From Curvibacter sp. (GTDB lineage Bacteria; Pseudomonadota; Gammaproteobacteria; Burkholderiales; Burkholderiaceae_C): 64,000 nucleotides of DNA. A program made the position numbers and the translations under genes. The notes beneath the pieces are model-generated. The model was not told where the DNA came from. It ran no database searches and saw nothing but the letters and a program-made list of their open reading frames with translations. Shown in pieces: positions 30,062 through 39,038 of the stretch. The stretch spans positions 62,001-126,000 of the forward strand of contig REAW01000010.1 in assembly GCA_004293725.1 (NCBI GenBank), read 5' to 3'. Each line of letters opens with the position of its first letter. Position 1 is the stretch's first letter.

Positions 30062-30113
30062 TTTGGCAGTTTAAGACGACCTTTTGGCAGCGCTATCGGT
30101 GGCAACCCTTGCT
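30062..30113. promoter_or_regulatory. Control region copy A between araC and desaturase
   Basis: TTTGGCAG at 30062 and 30083 (21-bp spacing); block GGCAGTTTAAGACGACCTTTTGGCAGCGCTATCGGTGGCAACCC is repeated at 31254. Confidence 0.65.
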
Positions 30114-30184
30114 CGGAGCTTCGACACTGGAGTTTTTGTGAGATGGCTGGCTATTGGGTCAGCTGTATTTGAAAGGAATTGCTC

Positions 30185-31054
30185 ATGGTTGAACCTACAG
30201 ACGATGAGGCGCGCTTCAAAACGCTGCTGCAACGCCCCTACATTGCATGGCCAACGGTCATGCTGGCGGTGGCCGGGTTACTGGTCTACGTCTTGGCGAT
30301 TACTGCGCAGCACTATGGCCTGATTCCCGTCTGGCTAGCGGTAGCCTGCACGGCGATGGCGGCATTTTGGTTTTTCACCGTTTTTCATGACGCTTCCCAC
30401 AACAGCCTGAGCCAAAACAAAAACATCAACGATTGGCTGGGGCGTTTGGCCGTCAGTTTTTTGATCATGCTCCCGTTGTATGGCGCCAATCGCTTTATCC
30501 ACATGCAGCACCACCGTTTTACCAACGAGGCGGATGGCTTGGACCCTGACACCTGGGCCGTGGGTGGATCACGCTGGCAAATTCCTCTGCGCTGGATGGT
30601 GCAGGACATTCGCTATTACGTTTATTACATTCCCAAGATGTCGCAACGCCCGCGTGCGGAGCTGGTGGAAAGTGCCTGGGCGATTGTTTTCTTCCTCGTC
30701 ACCGTGGGCGGCTTGGTGGCCGCAGGGTTTGGTTGGGAAGTGCTGCTGTACTGGTTTCTGCCCGGACGCATCGCGATTGTGATGTTGGTGCTGACCTTTA
30801 GCGTCTTGCCCCATGTACCGCATGAAGTCACGCAAAAAGACGATAAATACCGCGCCACCAATGTGCGCGTGGGTTATGAGTGGCTGCTATCTCCCTTGTT
30901 ACTGAACCAAAACTACCATTTGGTACATCACCTTTATCCGACCGTGCCCTTCTACCGCTACCTAGCAGTGTGGCGGGCGAAAGAGCGTTTTCACCTAGCA
31001 CAACACCCCATGCTCTTGCCGGCTTTTTCCAACCAAGAAATTGTGTCTAGCTAG
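30185..31054 (+). CDS. fatty acid desaturase family protein
   Basis: Histidine boxes HDASHNS, HMQHHRF, HLVHHLYP. Confidence 0.92.
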   Translation: MVEPTDDEARFKTLLQRPYIAWPTVMLAVAGLLVYVLAITAQHYGLIPVWLAVACTAMAAFWFFTVFHDASHNSLSQNKNINDWLGRLAVSFLIMLPLYGANRFIHMQHHRFTNEADGLDPDTWAVGGSRWQIPLRWMVQDIRYYVYYIPKMSQRPRAELVESAWAIVFFLVTVGGLVAAGFGWEVLLYWFLPGRIAIVMLVLTFSVLPHVPHEVTQKDDKYRATNVRVGYEWLLSPLLLNQNYHLVHHLYPTVPFYRYLAVWRAKERFHLAQHPMLLPAFSNQEIVSS

Positions 31055-31074
31055 AAAATCACCGACCCGTCCTG

Positions 31075-31249
31075 CTTTTATGGCTTCGATATCCAGCGCG
31101 GCATGATCCCTTCCAAGGCAGGCAACGAGTGGCTGATCAGCACGTCCAGCCTGCTCGCCCAGTTCCAAGCCCAGCAGGGTGTGCCGGTGGCCTGAATGGC
31201 GGGCCTGCGGGGCTGGGTGTTTTCCCTTGGGTGCGGGAAGAATCGGCAT
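31075..31249 (-). pseudogene. remnant of a second araC-type gene (N-terminal fragments)
   Basis: Reverse frame MPILPAPKGKHPAPQARHSGHRHTLLGLELGEQA vs intact AraC MPLLPVIKGKHPASQARPA...MQATGKPWLGLELGDRA; middle deleted, HTH absent. Confidence 0.68.
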
Positions 31250-31251
31250 GG

Positions 31252-31297
31252 TTGGCAGTTTAAGACGATCGTGTGGCGGCGCTATCGGTGGTAACCC
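31252..31297. promoter_or_regulatory. Control region copy B upstream of alkB
   Basis: GGCAGTTTAAGACGATCGTGTGGCGGCGCTATCGGTGGTAACCC, near-identical to copy A at 30065. Confidence 0.65.
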
Positions 31298-31323
31298 AGG
31301 CTAGGGCCTTTCACACTGCAGCC

Positions 31324-32496
31324 ATGTCTTCAACCTATCCGCCCTCTACCCCCGTACCCGAGCAGCCTTACGTGGACCACAAACGCTTTGCCTGGGTGTT
31401 GTCGTTGTTGGTGCCGCTGTCGGTTGCCGCGGGCCCCCTGCTGTGGTTCTGGTATCCGCACACGCTGATGCTGTGGCTGCCGGTGTTCTTTGTATATGGC
31501 GTGGCACCCGCACTGGATTGGATTCTGGGTACCGACACTAACAACCCGCCCGAATCGGCAGTGCCGGGGTTGGAGGCCGACCCTTACTACCGCCGCGTCA
31601 CGTTTGCCTTGGTGCCCTTGCTGTGGGCGGCCTTCATCGGTGCGGCCTGGTTCAGCCAGGTGGCTGGCATCACCTGGGTGGGGTTGCTGGGGCTGATCAT
31701 CTCCACCGGTGGTGTGGGCGGCTTTTGCATCAACCTGGGCCATGAGATCGGCCACAAGCGCGCGCCGCTGGAGCGCTGGTTGGCCAAACTGATCTTGGCG
31801 CCCACGTTTTACGGCCACTTCACCATCGAGCACAACCGCGGCCACCACCGCGATGTGGCCACGCCGCAGGACCCGGCCTCTTCGCGCATGGGCGAGTCGA
31901 TCTGGCGCTTTGTGTGGCGCGAAATGCCCGGAGCCTGGCGCCGCGCCTGGGCGCTGGAGCGTGAACGCATGCGTATAGACGGACAAGCTTTCTGGTCATG
32001 GCACAACGAAATCCTGCAACCCGCGGCCATCACCGTCGCACTGTGGGCGGCACTGAGCGTTTGGCTGGGGCCGCAGGTGTTGGTGTTCCTGGTGCTAGCG
32101 TCGCTGTGGTCGAACTTCCAGCTCACATCAGCCAACTACATTGAGCACTACGGCTTACTGCGCCGCCAAGAGGTGAACGGCCGTTACGAGACGTGCAAGC
32201 CGCAGCATTCCTGGAACAGCAACCACGTGTTCTCCAACTGGGCGACCTTTCACCTGCAGCGCCACTCCGACCACCATGCCCACCCGCTGCGGCGCTACCA
32301 GTCGCTGCGGCACTTTGACGAAGCACCGCAGCTGCCCAGTGGCTACTTCGGCATGTTCCCCATCGCCTATGTGCCGCCCTTGTGGTTTGCGGTGATGGAC
32401 AAGCGCCTGCTCGCCGCAGTCGGCCATGACCCGGCCCGCATCAACTTTGCGCCGGGGCAGCGGGAGCGGTTGATGGAAAAGTACGGGTTGAAATGA
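31324..32496 (+). CDS. alkB: alkane 1-monooxygenase (AlkB)
   Basis: HEIGHK, EHNRGHHRD, NYIEHYGLLR, HSDHHAHP. Confidence 0.94.
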   Translation: MSSTYPPSTPVPEQPYVDHKRFAWVLSLLVPLSVAAGPLLWFWYPHTLMLWLPVFFVYGVAPALDWILGTDTNNPPESAVPGLEADPYYRRVTFALVPLLWAAFIGAAWFSQVAGITWVGLLGLIISTGGVGGFCINLGHEIGHKRAPLERWLAKLILAPTFYGHFTIEHNRGHHRDVATPQDPASSRMGESIWRFVWREMPGAWRRAWALERERMRIDGQAFWSWHNEILQPAAITVALWAALSVWLGPQVLVFLVLASLWSNFQLTSANYIEHYGLLRRQEVNGRYETCKPQHSWNSNHVFSNWATFHLQRHSDHHAHPLRRYQSLRHFDEAPQLPSGYFGMFPIAYVPPLWFAVMDKRLLAAVGHDPARINFAPGQRERLMEKYGLK

Positions 32497-32533
32497 CCGC
32501 TGCTGGGGCGCAAGTCGCCGATGGGGGTGGCAA

Positions 32534-33289
32534 CTAGAGAGAGGTCAAGCCACCGTCCACCGTGTGGGCCAGGCCGGTCACAAAACTGGCGGCATCGGAG
32601 CTGAGCCACAGCACCACAGCGGCAACTTCATCAGCCTCGCCAATGCGGCCAATTGGGTGGGCACCGGCCACGGTGGTTGCCACCTTGGGGTCGGCGGCTA
32701 TGGCGCGGTCCAGCATGGGGGTGCGAATCACGCCGGGGCACACCGCATTGACGCGTATGCCCTTGCGGCCATACTCCACTGCGGCCGATTTGGTGAGGCC
32801 CATCACCGCATGTTTGCTGGCGCTGTAGGCCGACATCTTGGGTGCGCCCACCAGTCCGGCCACGGATGCGGTGTTGACGATGGCGCCACCGCCTTGCGTG
32901 AGCATCTGGGCAATCTGGTACTTCATGCATAGCCACACGCCCTTAACGTTGACTCCCATGATGCGGTCGAAGGTGGCCTCTTCGCAGTCGGCCAGGCGCA
33001 TGTGCTCTTCTTCAATGCCGGCGTTGTTGAACGCACAGTCCAGCCGCCCGAAGTGCGCCACCACCTGCGCCACCATGGTCTGTACTTGCGCGGCCTGCAT
33101 TACGTCTGCTGCAATAAACACCGCCTCGGCACCGAGCGCGCGCACTTGCGCGGTGGTCTCTTCGCCGGCGAGTTCGTCGCGGTCGGTCACCGCCACTTTG
33201 GCGCCCGCACGGGCAAACGCCAGCGCACTGGCGCGGCCAATGCCGCCGCCGCCGCCGGTGACCAGCACCACTTTGTTGTCAAACTGCAT
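32534..33289 (-). CDS. SDR-family oxidoreductase
   Basis: LVTGGGGGIGRASALAFARAGAKVAVTDRD; NNAGIEE; YSASKHAV. Confidence 0.95.
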   Translation of the reverse strand: MQFDNKVVLVTGGGGGIGRASALAFARAGAKVAVTDRDELAGEETTAQVRALGAEAVFIAADVMQAAQVQTMVAQVVAHFGRLDCAFNNAGIEEEHMRLADCEEATFDRIMGVNVKGVWLCMKYQIAQMLTQGGGAIVNTASVAGLVGAPKMSAYSASKHAVMGLTKSAAVEYGRKGIRVNAVCPGVIRTPMLDRAIAADPKVATTVAGAHPIGRIGEADEVAAVVLWLSSDAASFVTGLAHTVDGGLTSL

Positions 33290-33391
33290 GTTCCACCACC
33301 TTATTGAGATTTGTTGGGCAAAAAAACATCTTAGGTGGCAATGGGCTGGAGCCCCAGGCCCGGGCGTAACGCTGGGGACATCCTAGAAACA

Positions 33392-33415
33392 ACAAAGGCC
33401 CCGAAGGGCCTTTGT
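33392..33415 (-). terminator. Hairpin terminator after PEP-CTERM gene 1
   Basis: ACAAAGGCCC CGAA GGGCCTTTGT, perfect 10-bp stem. Confidence 0.75.
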
Positions 33416-33444
33416 CAAAGCAGGGCGATGCCCACTGAGTGTTT

Positions 33445-34146
33445 TTACGCAGCTTTGGATTTGCGGCGACGGGCGATAGTGCCGATCAAGCCCAAGCCAG
33501 CCAGCATCAATGCGTAGGTTTGTGGCTCAGGTACGGCAGTCACCATGTACAACTGGTCTTGGGAGTGGCTGGTGTAGGCAGCGTTGGTGTACAGGTTGAG
33601 CACCCGCACATTGCCCAAACCACTCCAGGCGCCACTGCTGACGGCATTGTTGGCAGCGGTGACCCAGGCGGTTGCCTGCTCATCCGCCAAGCTGCTCAAT
33701 TCACCTTCCAGAAACCAGACAGCCCGTTGCATGGAGTTAGCCAAGCTTTCGGTGCCAGCGTACGCGGCTTGGTTGTTGTAAAACTGGGTGAACAGGTAAG
33801 CGGTTTGGGCGCTCAGAGGGTCACTGCCCGTAGCGCCTCCTGATGCCGTGGTGCTGTTGACAGGTCCAAGTGCATTTTGCGTGGCATCGCTCACGCTCTT
33901 GACGTACAGGTTTTGGGTATACGAACCAAAGTATTCATTCATTTCAAGGCAAAAGCTCTTGAATGAACCTCCAGCGCCAGGACCCGAAATCACCGAGCCG
34001 TTAAATACACCCGCCAGGGAACCGGTGCCATTGCCCAGTTGAACCACACTGCCTGCGGCCACTTGGGCGGATGCAAATTGCGCACCCATCAAGGCGGCGG
34101 TTGCCAGAGCGATGCGGGCGATACGTCCCAAGTTTTTGCTGTTCAT
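33445..34146 (-). CDS. PEP-CTERM sorting domain protein 1
   Basis: Signal peptide plus C-terminal VPEPQTYALMLAGLGLIGTIARRRKSKAA. Confidence 0.93.
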   Translation of the reverse strand: MNSKNLGRIARIALATAALMGAQFASAQVAAGSVVQLGNGTGSLAGVFNGSVISGPGAGGSFKSFCLEMNEYFGSYTQNLYVKSVSDATQNALGPVNSTTASGGATGSDPLSAQTAYLFTQFYNNQAAYAGTESLANSMQRAVWFLEGELSSLADEQATAWVTAANNAVSSGAWSGLGNVRVLNLYTNAAYTSHSQDQLYMVTAVPEPQTYALMLAGLGLIGTIARRRKSKAA

Positions 34147-34361
34147 GGTTATTCCCCTTCGGTTGGTAAGTGATTAATCTGGAGTGGATTGTCACGAGGG
34201 GACTGGGCAACGTACATAGTCCATTCGGACTAGGCGCAGGGTGGGCGCCCGGTTTTATGTGGAAAAAGTCACAGTTCTCCCGGTTTCTCATGGCCCGGGG
34301 CTTGTGGCGCACGGTGCGGAGGGGGGGAGCGGCGGCGGCGTTGTGATGGGTGCAATAGGTA

Positions 34362-34381
34362 TACTGTCTATTTAACCAGTA
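34362..34381. promoter_or_regulatory. LexA-type box upstream of dnaE2
   Basis: TACTGTCTATTTAACCAGTA: CTGT-N8-CCAG, one core mismatch, 41 bp upstream of the dnaE2 ATG. Confidence 0.75.
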
Positions 34382-34422
34382 TAAAGTCTCTTTTCACACC
34401 CACTGCACGGGAGCGCCACGCC

Positions 34423-37400
34423 ATGCTTCCAGACTATGCCGAGTTGTACAGCCTCTCCAGCTTCAGTTTTCAGCGGGGTGCCTCGCAGCCCGAAGAGCTG
34501 GTGCAGCGCGCCCACGCGCTGGGCTATCGCGCGCTGGCCCTGACCGACGAATGTTCGGTGGCCGGTGTGGTGCGCGCCCACGTGGAGGCCAAGCGCCTGG
34601 GCTTGCAGTTGCTGCCCGGGGCCGAGTTCGTAGTGGCTCTACCGGAGGGGGCGCATTTCACACTGGTGGTGTTGCCGCACTCGCTGTCGGGCTGGGGCAA
34701 TCTGTGTGAATTCATCACCCAGGCTCGCATGGCGGCGCACAAGGGGCACTACCACTGCAGTTGGGCGACCTCAGCATGGGCGCTGCTGGCAGATTGTGAA
34801 GTGTTGTTGGTCTTTCCATTTGCTATCAATATAGAAGCTGCATGCGCAATATCCATAAGGGCTAGAGGCCTATTTGGCGTGCATTGTTGGCTGGCCGCCT
34901 CGGCCGGGTTGGTGGCGGGGGATGCGCTGCAGCGGGTGCGGGTTCAGCAGATAGCAGCGCTTGGCGGCCTGCCGGTGCTGGCCACGGGCCAGGTGTGCAT
35001 GCATGTGCGCTCGCGCAAGCCACTGCACGATGTGCTGACCGCCGTGCGCCTGGGCCAGCCGGTGTCGGCCTGCGGCTTTGCGCTGCAAGCCAATGCAGAA
35101 GGCCACCTGCGTTCGCGTGGTCGACTGGCGGCATTGTTCCCGCCCGAGTGGCTGGCCAACACGCTTGTGGTGGCGCAGCGTTGCCGCTTTCATGTGGGTG
35201 AGCTGGCCTACCACTACCCGCTAGAGGCCGTGCTGCCCGGTCAAACCCCTGCCCAGACGCTGCGCCACCATGTCAATGAGGGCGCACAGACGCGGTACCC
35301 GCACGGAATGCCGAAGGACATTGCGGCCCGGGTGGAGCACGAGCTGGCGCTGATTGCCGAGTTGCGCTTTGAGATGTATTTCCTCACGGTGCATGACATC
35401 GTGCGCTTTGCGCGCGGCCAGCACATTCTTTGCCAGGGGCGGGGTTCGGCGGCCAACTCGGTGGTGTGTTACTGCCTGCATATCACCGAGGCCAACCCCC
35501 ATGAGACCTCGTTGCTGTTTGAGCGGTTTATCAGCCGCGAACGCAACGAGCCGCCTGACATCGATGTGGACTTTGAACACCAGCGCCGCGAGGAGGTGAT
35601 TCAGTACATCTACACCAAATACGGCCGCAACCGCGCCGCCATTGCCGCCACGGTGACCAGCTACCGCCCGCGCAGCGCATTGCGCGATGTGGGCCGCGCG
35701 CTGGCGATTCCCGAGGAGTTGATCGCCTCCATGGCCAAAGAGCACCCCGGCATGTACAGCCGGGAGGTGCTTGTCGAGCGGCTGCAGGATGCTATAAAAA
35801 AGATAGCTGCTTGCGCATACTCTGCCGGGGCTGGGGTCGTTTTTCCTTCTGAGCGCCGTATGCAACTATGGCTGACACTGAGCACCACGCTGCAGGGTTT
35901 TCCGCGCCACCTGGGCCAGCATGTGGGCGGTTTTGTGCTCACCCAAGGTCCGCTCACCCGCTTGGTACCGGTGGAAAACGCCGCCATGCCAGACCGCTCC
36001 ATCATTCAGTGGGACAAGGACGATCTGGCTGCGGTGGGGCTGATGAAGGTGGATGTGCTGGCGCTGGGCATGCTCAGCGCCATTCGCCGCTGTTTGGCAT
36101 TGGTGACGCAGCGCCATGGCCTGCCCGCTCCGCTGCGCATGCAAGACATTGCGCGCGAAGACCTGGCCACGTTTGACATGATTTGTGCTGCCGACACCGT
36201 GGGCGTGTTCCAGATTGAAAGCCGCGCCCAGATGAGCATGCTGCCGCGCCTGCGGCCCCGCTGTTATTACGACCTGGTGGTCGAAGTGGCCATCGTGCGG
36301 CCGGGGCCCATCCAGGGCGGCATGGTGCATCCGTATCTCAAGGCGCGCAAAGACCCTGAAGCCGCCAAATCGCCCTATCCGGCGTTGCAAAAGGCGCTGG
36401 AGCGCACCCATGGCGTGCCCATTTTTCAGGAGCAGGTGATGCAGATCGCCGTGCTGGCAGCCGGCTTCACGCCCGGTGAGGCCGATGCGCTGCGCCGCTC
36501 CATGGCCGCTTGGAAGCGCCATGGCAATGTGAGCCAGTACCGTGACCGGTTGGTAGGCGGGATGGTGGAGCGGGGTTATCCGCCGGATTTTTCCGAGGCC
36601 ATCTTCAAGCAGATGGAGGGCTTCGGTGAATATGGCTTCCCCGAGAGCCATGCGGCCAGCTTTGCACTCTTGGTCTATATCAGCAGCTACCTCAAATGCC
36701 ACGAACCGGCGTGCTTTCTGGCCGCTTTGCTCAACAGCCAGCCGCTCGGCTTTTATGGCCCCGCGCAACTGGTGCAAGACGCGCAGCGCCATGGCGTGAC
36801 GGTGCTGGCGGTGGATGTGATGCACAGCGAGTGGGATTGCACCCTTGACCCCTCCGGTTCAAACACGGTGCGCTTGGGTTTGCGGCTGGTTGCCCAGCTT
36901 TCCCAAGCGGTGGCAGAACGCGTGACCACACAGCGCCAGCAAGCGCCGTTCACCAGCACACAAGACCTGGCGCTGCGCTGCCAGCTCGACGCGGGTGACC
37001 TCAAGGCCTTGGCCAGTGCCGATGCATTGCAGTCGCTCAGCGGCCACCGCCGCCAGCAGGTGTGGGAAGCCTCCGCGCTGCTCCCCGCACCCGCGCTGTT
37101 GCGAGGTGTGCCCATAGATGAAGAGGACCTGGTCCTGCCCGCGGCGGCCGAGGGCGAGGAGGTGACTTTTGACTACGCCGCAGTGGGGCTCACGTTGCGC
37201 TCCCACCCCTTGCTGCTACTGCGTGAGCAGCTATCAAAAATGAAGCTTCTGACGGCCGTGCAGATGTGCGACTACCCCAGTGGTCGGTTGGTGCGGGCTT
37301 GCGGCATCGTCACGGCTCGCCAGCGGCCCCAAACGGCAAAGGGCGTGGTGTTCGTGACGCTGGAAGACGAGAGTGGCAGCGTCAACGTGATTGTGTGGAA

Positions 37401-37578
37401 AAGTGTGCGTGAACAGTTTCGCGACGTGGTCTACCGCGCCCGGCTCATGGCCGTGTATGGGGTGTGGCAGCGCGATGAAGACAGTGGTGGCCAGGTCCGC
37501 CATGTGGTGGCCAAACGGCTGGTCGACCTCACCCCCTTGCTGGGCGACCTGGCTACCGCAAGCCGCGACTTCCATTGA
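34423..37578 (+). CDS. dnaE2: error-prone DNA polymerase III alpha subunit DnaE2/ImuC
   Basis: 1051 aa; YAELYSLSSFSFQRGASQPEELVQRA, CQGRGSAANSVVCY, RNEPPDIDVDFEHQRREEVIQYIY. Confidence 0.96.
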   Translation: MLPDYAELYSLSSFSFQRGASQPEELVQRAHALGYRALALTDECSVAGVVRAHVEAKRLGLQLLPGAEFVVALPEGAHFTLVVLPHSLSGWGNLCEFITQARMAAHKGHYHCSWATSAWALLADCEVLLVFPFAINIEAACAISIRARGLFGVHCWLAASAGLVAGDALQRVRVQQIAALGGLPVLATGQVCMHVRSRKPLHDVLTAVRLGQPVSACGFALQANAEGHLRSRGRLAALFPPEWLANTLVVAQRCRFHVGELAYHYPLEAVLPGQTPAQTLRHHVNEGAQTRYPHGMPKDIAARVEHELALIAELRFEMYFLTVHDIVRFARGQHILCQGRGSAANSVVCYCLHITEANPHETSLLFERFISRERNEPPDIDVDFEHQRREEVIQYIYTKYGRNRAAIAATVTSYRPRSALRDVGRALAIPEELIASMAKEHPGMYSREVLVERLQDAIKKIAACAYSAGAGVVFPSERRMQLWLTLSTTLQGFPRHLGQHVGGFVLTQGPLTRLVPVENAAMPDRSIIQWDKDDLAAVGLMKVDVLALGMLSAIRRCLALVTQRHGLPAPLRMQDIAREDLATFDMICAADTVGVFQIESRAQMSMLPRLRPRCYYDLVVEVAIVRPGPIQGGMVHPYLKARKDPEAAKSPYPALQKALERTHGVPIFQEQVMQIAVLAAGFTPGEADALRRSMAAWKRHGNVSQYRDRLVGGMVERGYPPDFSEAIFKQMEGFGEYGFPESHAASFALLVYISSYLKCHEPACFLAALLNSQPLGFYGPAQLVQDAQRHGVTVLAVDVMHSEWDCTLDPSGSNTVRLGLRLVAQLSQAVAERVTTQRQQAPFTSTQDLALRCQLDAGDLKALASADALQSLSGHRRQQVWEASALLPAPALLRGVPIDEEDLVLPAAAEGEEVTFDYAAVGLTLRSHPLLLLREQLSKMKLLTAVQMCDYPSGRLVRACGIVTARQRPQTAKGVVFVTLEDESGSVNVIVWKSVREQFRDVVYRARLMAVYGVWQRDEDSGGQVRHVVAKRLVDLTPLLGDLATASRDFH
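34819..34876 (+). repeat. dispersed ~55-bp repeat, copy R5 (inside dnaE2)
   Basis: TTTGCTATCAATATAGAAGCTGCATGCGCAATATCCATAAGGGCTAGAGGCCTATTTGG. Confidence 0.78.
35790..35845 (+). repeat. dispersed ~55-bp repeat, copy R6 (inside dnaE2)
   Basis: TGCTATAAAAAAGATAGCTGCTTGCGCATACTCTGCCGGGGCTGGGGTCGTTTTTC. Confidence 0.72.
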
Positions 37579-37656
37579 GTCACGGAGCACACCCAAAACC
37601 CCTCTGACACGGTGTACGATGCCATCAGGGAGCCCACATAGAGCGAGGCCTGTGCG

Positions 37657-38616
37657 ATGACTGATACCACCCACCTGGAAGCCAAGGTGCTGTTGCTGGA
37701 GCACGATGCCCAGCAATGCAAAGTCCTGACTGATTTTTGCGATTCGGTGGGGCTGATGCCCTTGCTGCGCACGTCGCATGATGCCGTGTCTTGCCTGGAG
37801 CAACACAAAGACTTGGCGGGGGTACTGCTGGCTGAGGATCTGCCCTGTGGCACCCGGGATGCGCTGCACTTGGCAGAGTCGATTCACCGGTTGCGCCCCG
37901 AATTGCCCATTTTTTTGCGGCGCACAACCAGCGGTGATCTGGATGTGCTGTACCAGGAATTCATTCGCTACCCCTGGCGCACCGGCGACGTGGAGCAGCT
38001 GCGCGCCGGCGTAGAGCGCTCCATCTTCAGCTTGCGCTATCCCACCGCACTGGTGGACGGCATTGTGGATTTGACCTTGTCCTCCATGCGCTCCATGTTC
38101 CCCAACGCCCATGTCACCGCAGAGCCCCCGTACGTGGTGCACGACCGCATCATCCACGGCGAGGTGTCCACCATCATCCCGATCGAAAGCGCCTGGTGCC
38201 GTGGCTACATGATGCTGCAAACCGAAGAGAGCGCTCTGCGTCAGGGCATGCTCAAAGGCTTCAGTTTTGAGGGGGTGGGCGGAGAGCTCAATTTTCGCGA
38301 CCTCAACAACATGCTGGGAGAAACGACCAACCTGATCTGGGGCGCTTTCAAAAACCGGTATATTGCACCGCAACATGCACCAACCCAGCTGGCGCAGGTG
38401 CCGATCGTGATCAACCACGCACACAAATACATTTCTTTCGGGTCGCCAGACCCCCAGTTGTGTGTGCGGTATTCATTGTCGGACGCTGGCCGACGTGGTG
38501 GGCTCCCGCTGGTGATTGTTCAGCGGTTTATATTCAACCTCCATTGGTCACCCGAGCAATTCGCGGAATATGCGGCGTCAAGCTCCAGCGAAGCGGGTGA
38601 TTTGGATCTGTTTTAA
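37657..38616 (+). CDS. degenerate receiver + CheX-like domain protein
   Basis: N-terminal receiver-like fold (VLLLEHDAQQCKVL...GVLLAEDLPCG); C-terminal CheX-like region with GELNFRDLNNMLGETTNLIWGAFKNRY. Confidence 0.72.
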   Translation: MTDTTHLEAKVLLLEHDAQQCKVLTDFCDSVGLMPLLRTSHDAVSCLEQHKDLAGVLLAEDLPCGTRDALHLAESIHRLRPELPIFLRRTTSGDLDVLYQEFIRYPWRTGDVEQLRAGVERSIFSLRYPTALVDGIVDLTLSSMRSMFPNAHVTAEPPYVVHDRIIHGEVSTIIPIESAWCRGYMMLQTEESALRQGMLKGFSFEGVGGELNFRDLNNMLGETTNLIWGAFKNRYIAPQHAPTQLAQVPIVINHAHKYISFGSPDPQLCVRYSLSDAGRRGGLPLVIVQRFIFNLHWSPEQFAEYAASSSSEAGDLDLF

Positions 38617-38660
38617 CAACACAAAGCGTCAACTTTGGTGTGGACAAGAAGAGGGTAGAG

Positions 38661-39032
38661 ATGGCGAATGTTTTGGTGGTGGACGATTCCAGCACGATGC
38701 GGGAAATCGTTTCCGGCTACTTAATCAAAAATGGGTTCAACGTGGCGCTGGCCACCGATGGCCGCGATGGCTTGGCCCAATTGCGGGCAGATCCTGGCAT
38801 CAAACTGGTGGTCAGCGACGTCAATATGCCCAATATGGATGGTTTGGCCATGGCCGAAAAAATCCGCAACGACCTCGGTAACAAGGCGGTGCACATCATC
38901 ATGCTCACCACCGAAGACAACCCGGTGATGCGTGATCGCGGCCGTACCATCGGTGTAACCGGCTGGATCGTCAAGCCCTTCCGCGGCGATGCGGTGCTGG
39001 GGCCGTTCAAGAAGTTTTGCGGTATCGCCTGA
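38661..39032 (+). CDS. single-domain CheY-like response regulator
   Basis: VLVVDDSSTMREIVSGYL...LVVSDVNMPNMDGL...MLTTEDN...WIVKPF; canonical D/T/K residues. Confidence 0.93.
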   Translation: MANVLVVDDSSTMREIVSGYLIKNGFNVALATDGRDGLAQLRADPGIKLVVSDVNMPNMDGLAMAEKIRNDLGNKAVHIIMLTTEDNPVMRDRGRTIGVTGWIVKPFRGDAVLGPFKKFCGIA

Positions 39033-39038
39033 GCGCGC

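Noticed and set aside
34320-34337. G-rich run upstream of dnaE2
   Set aside because: Short G-run in GC-rich context; does not make four spaced G-tracts for a confident G-quadruplex.
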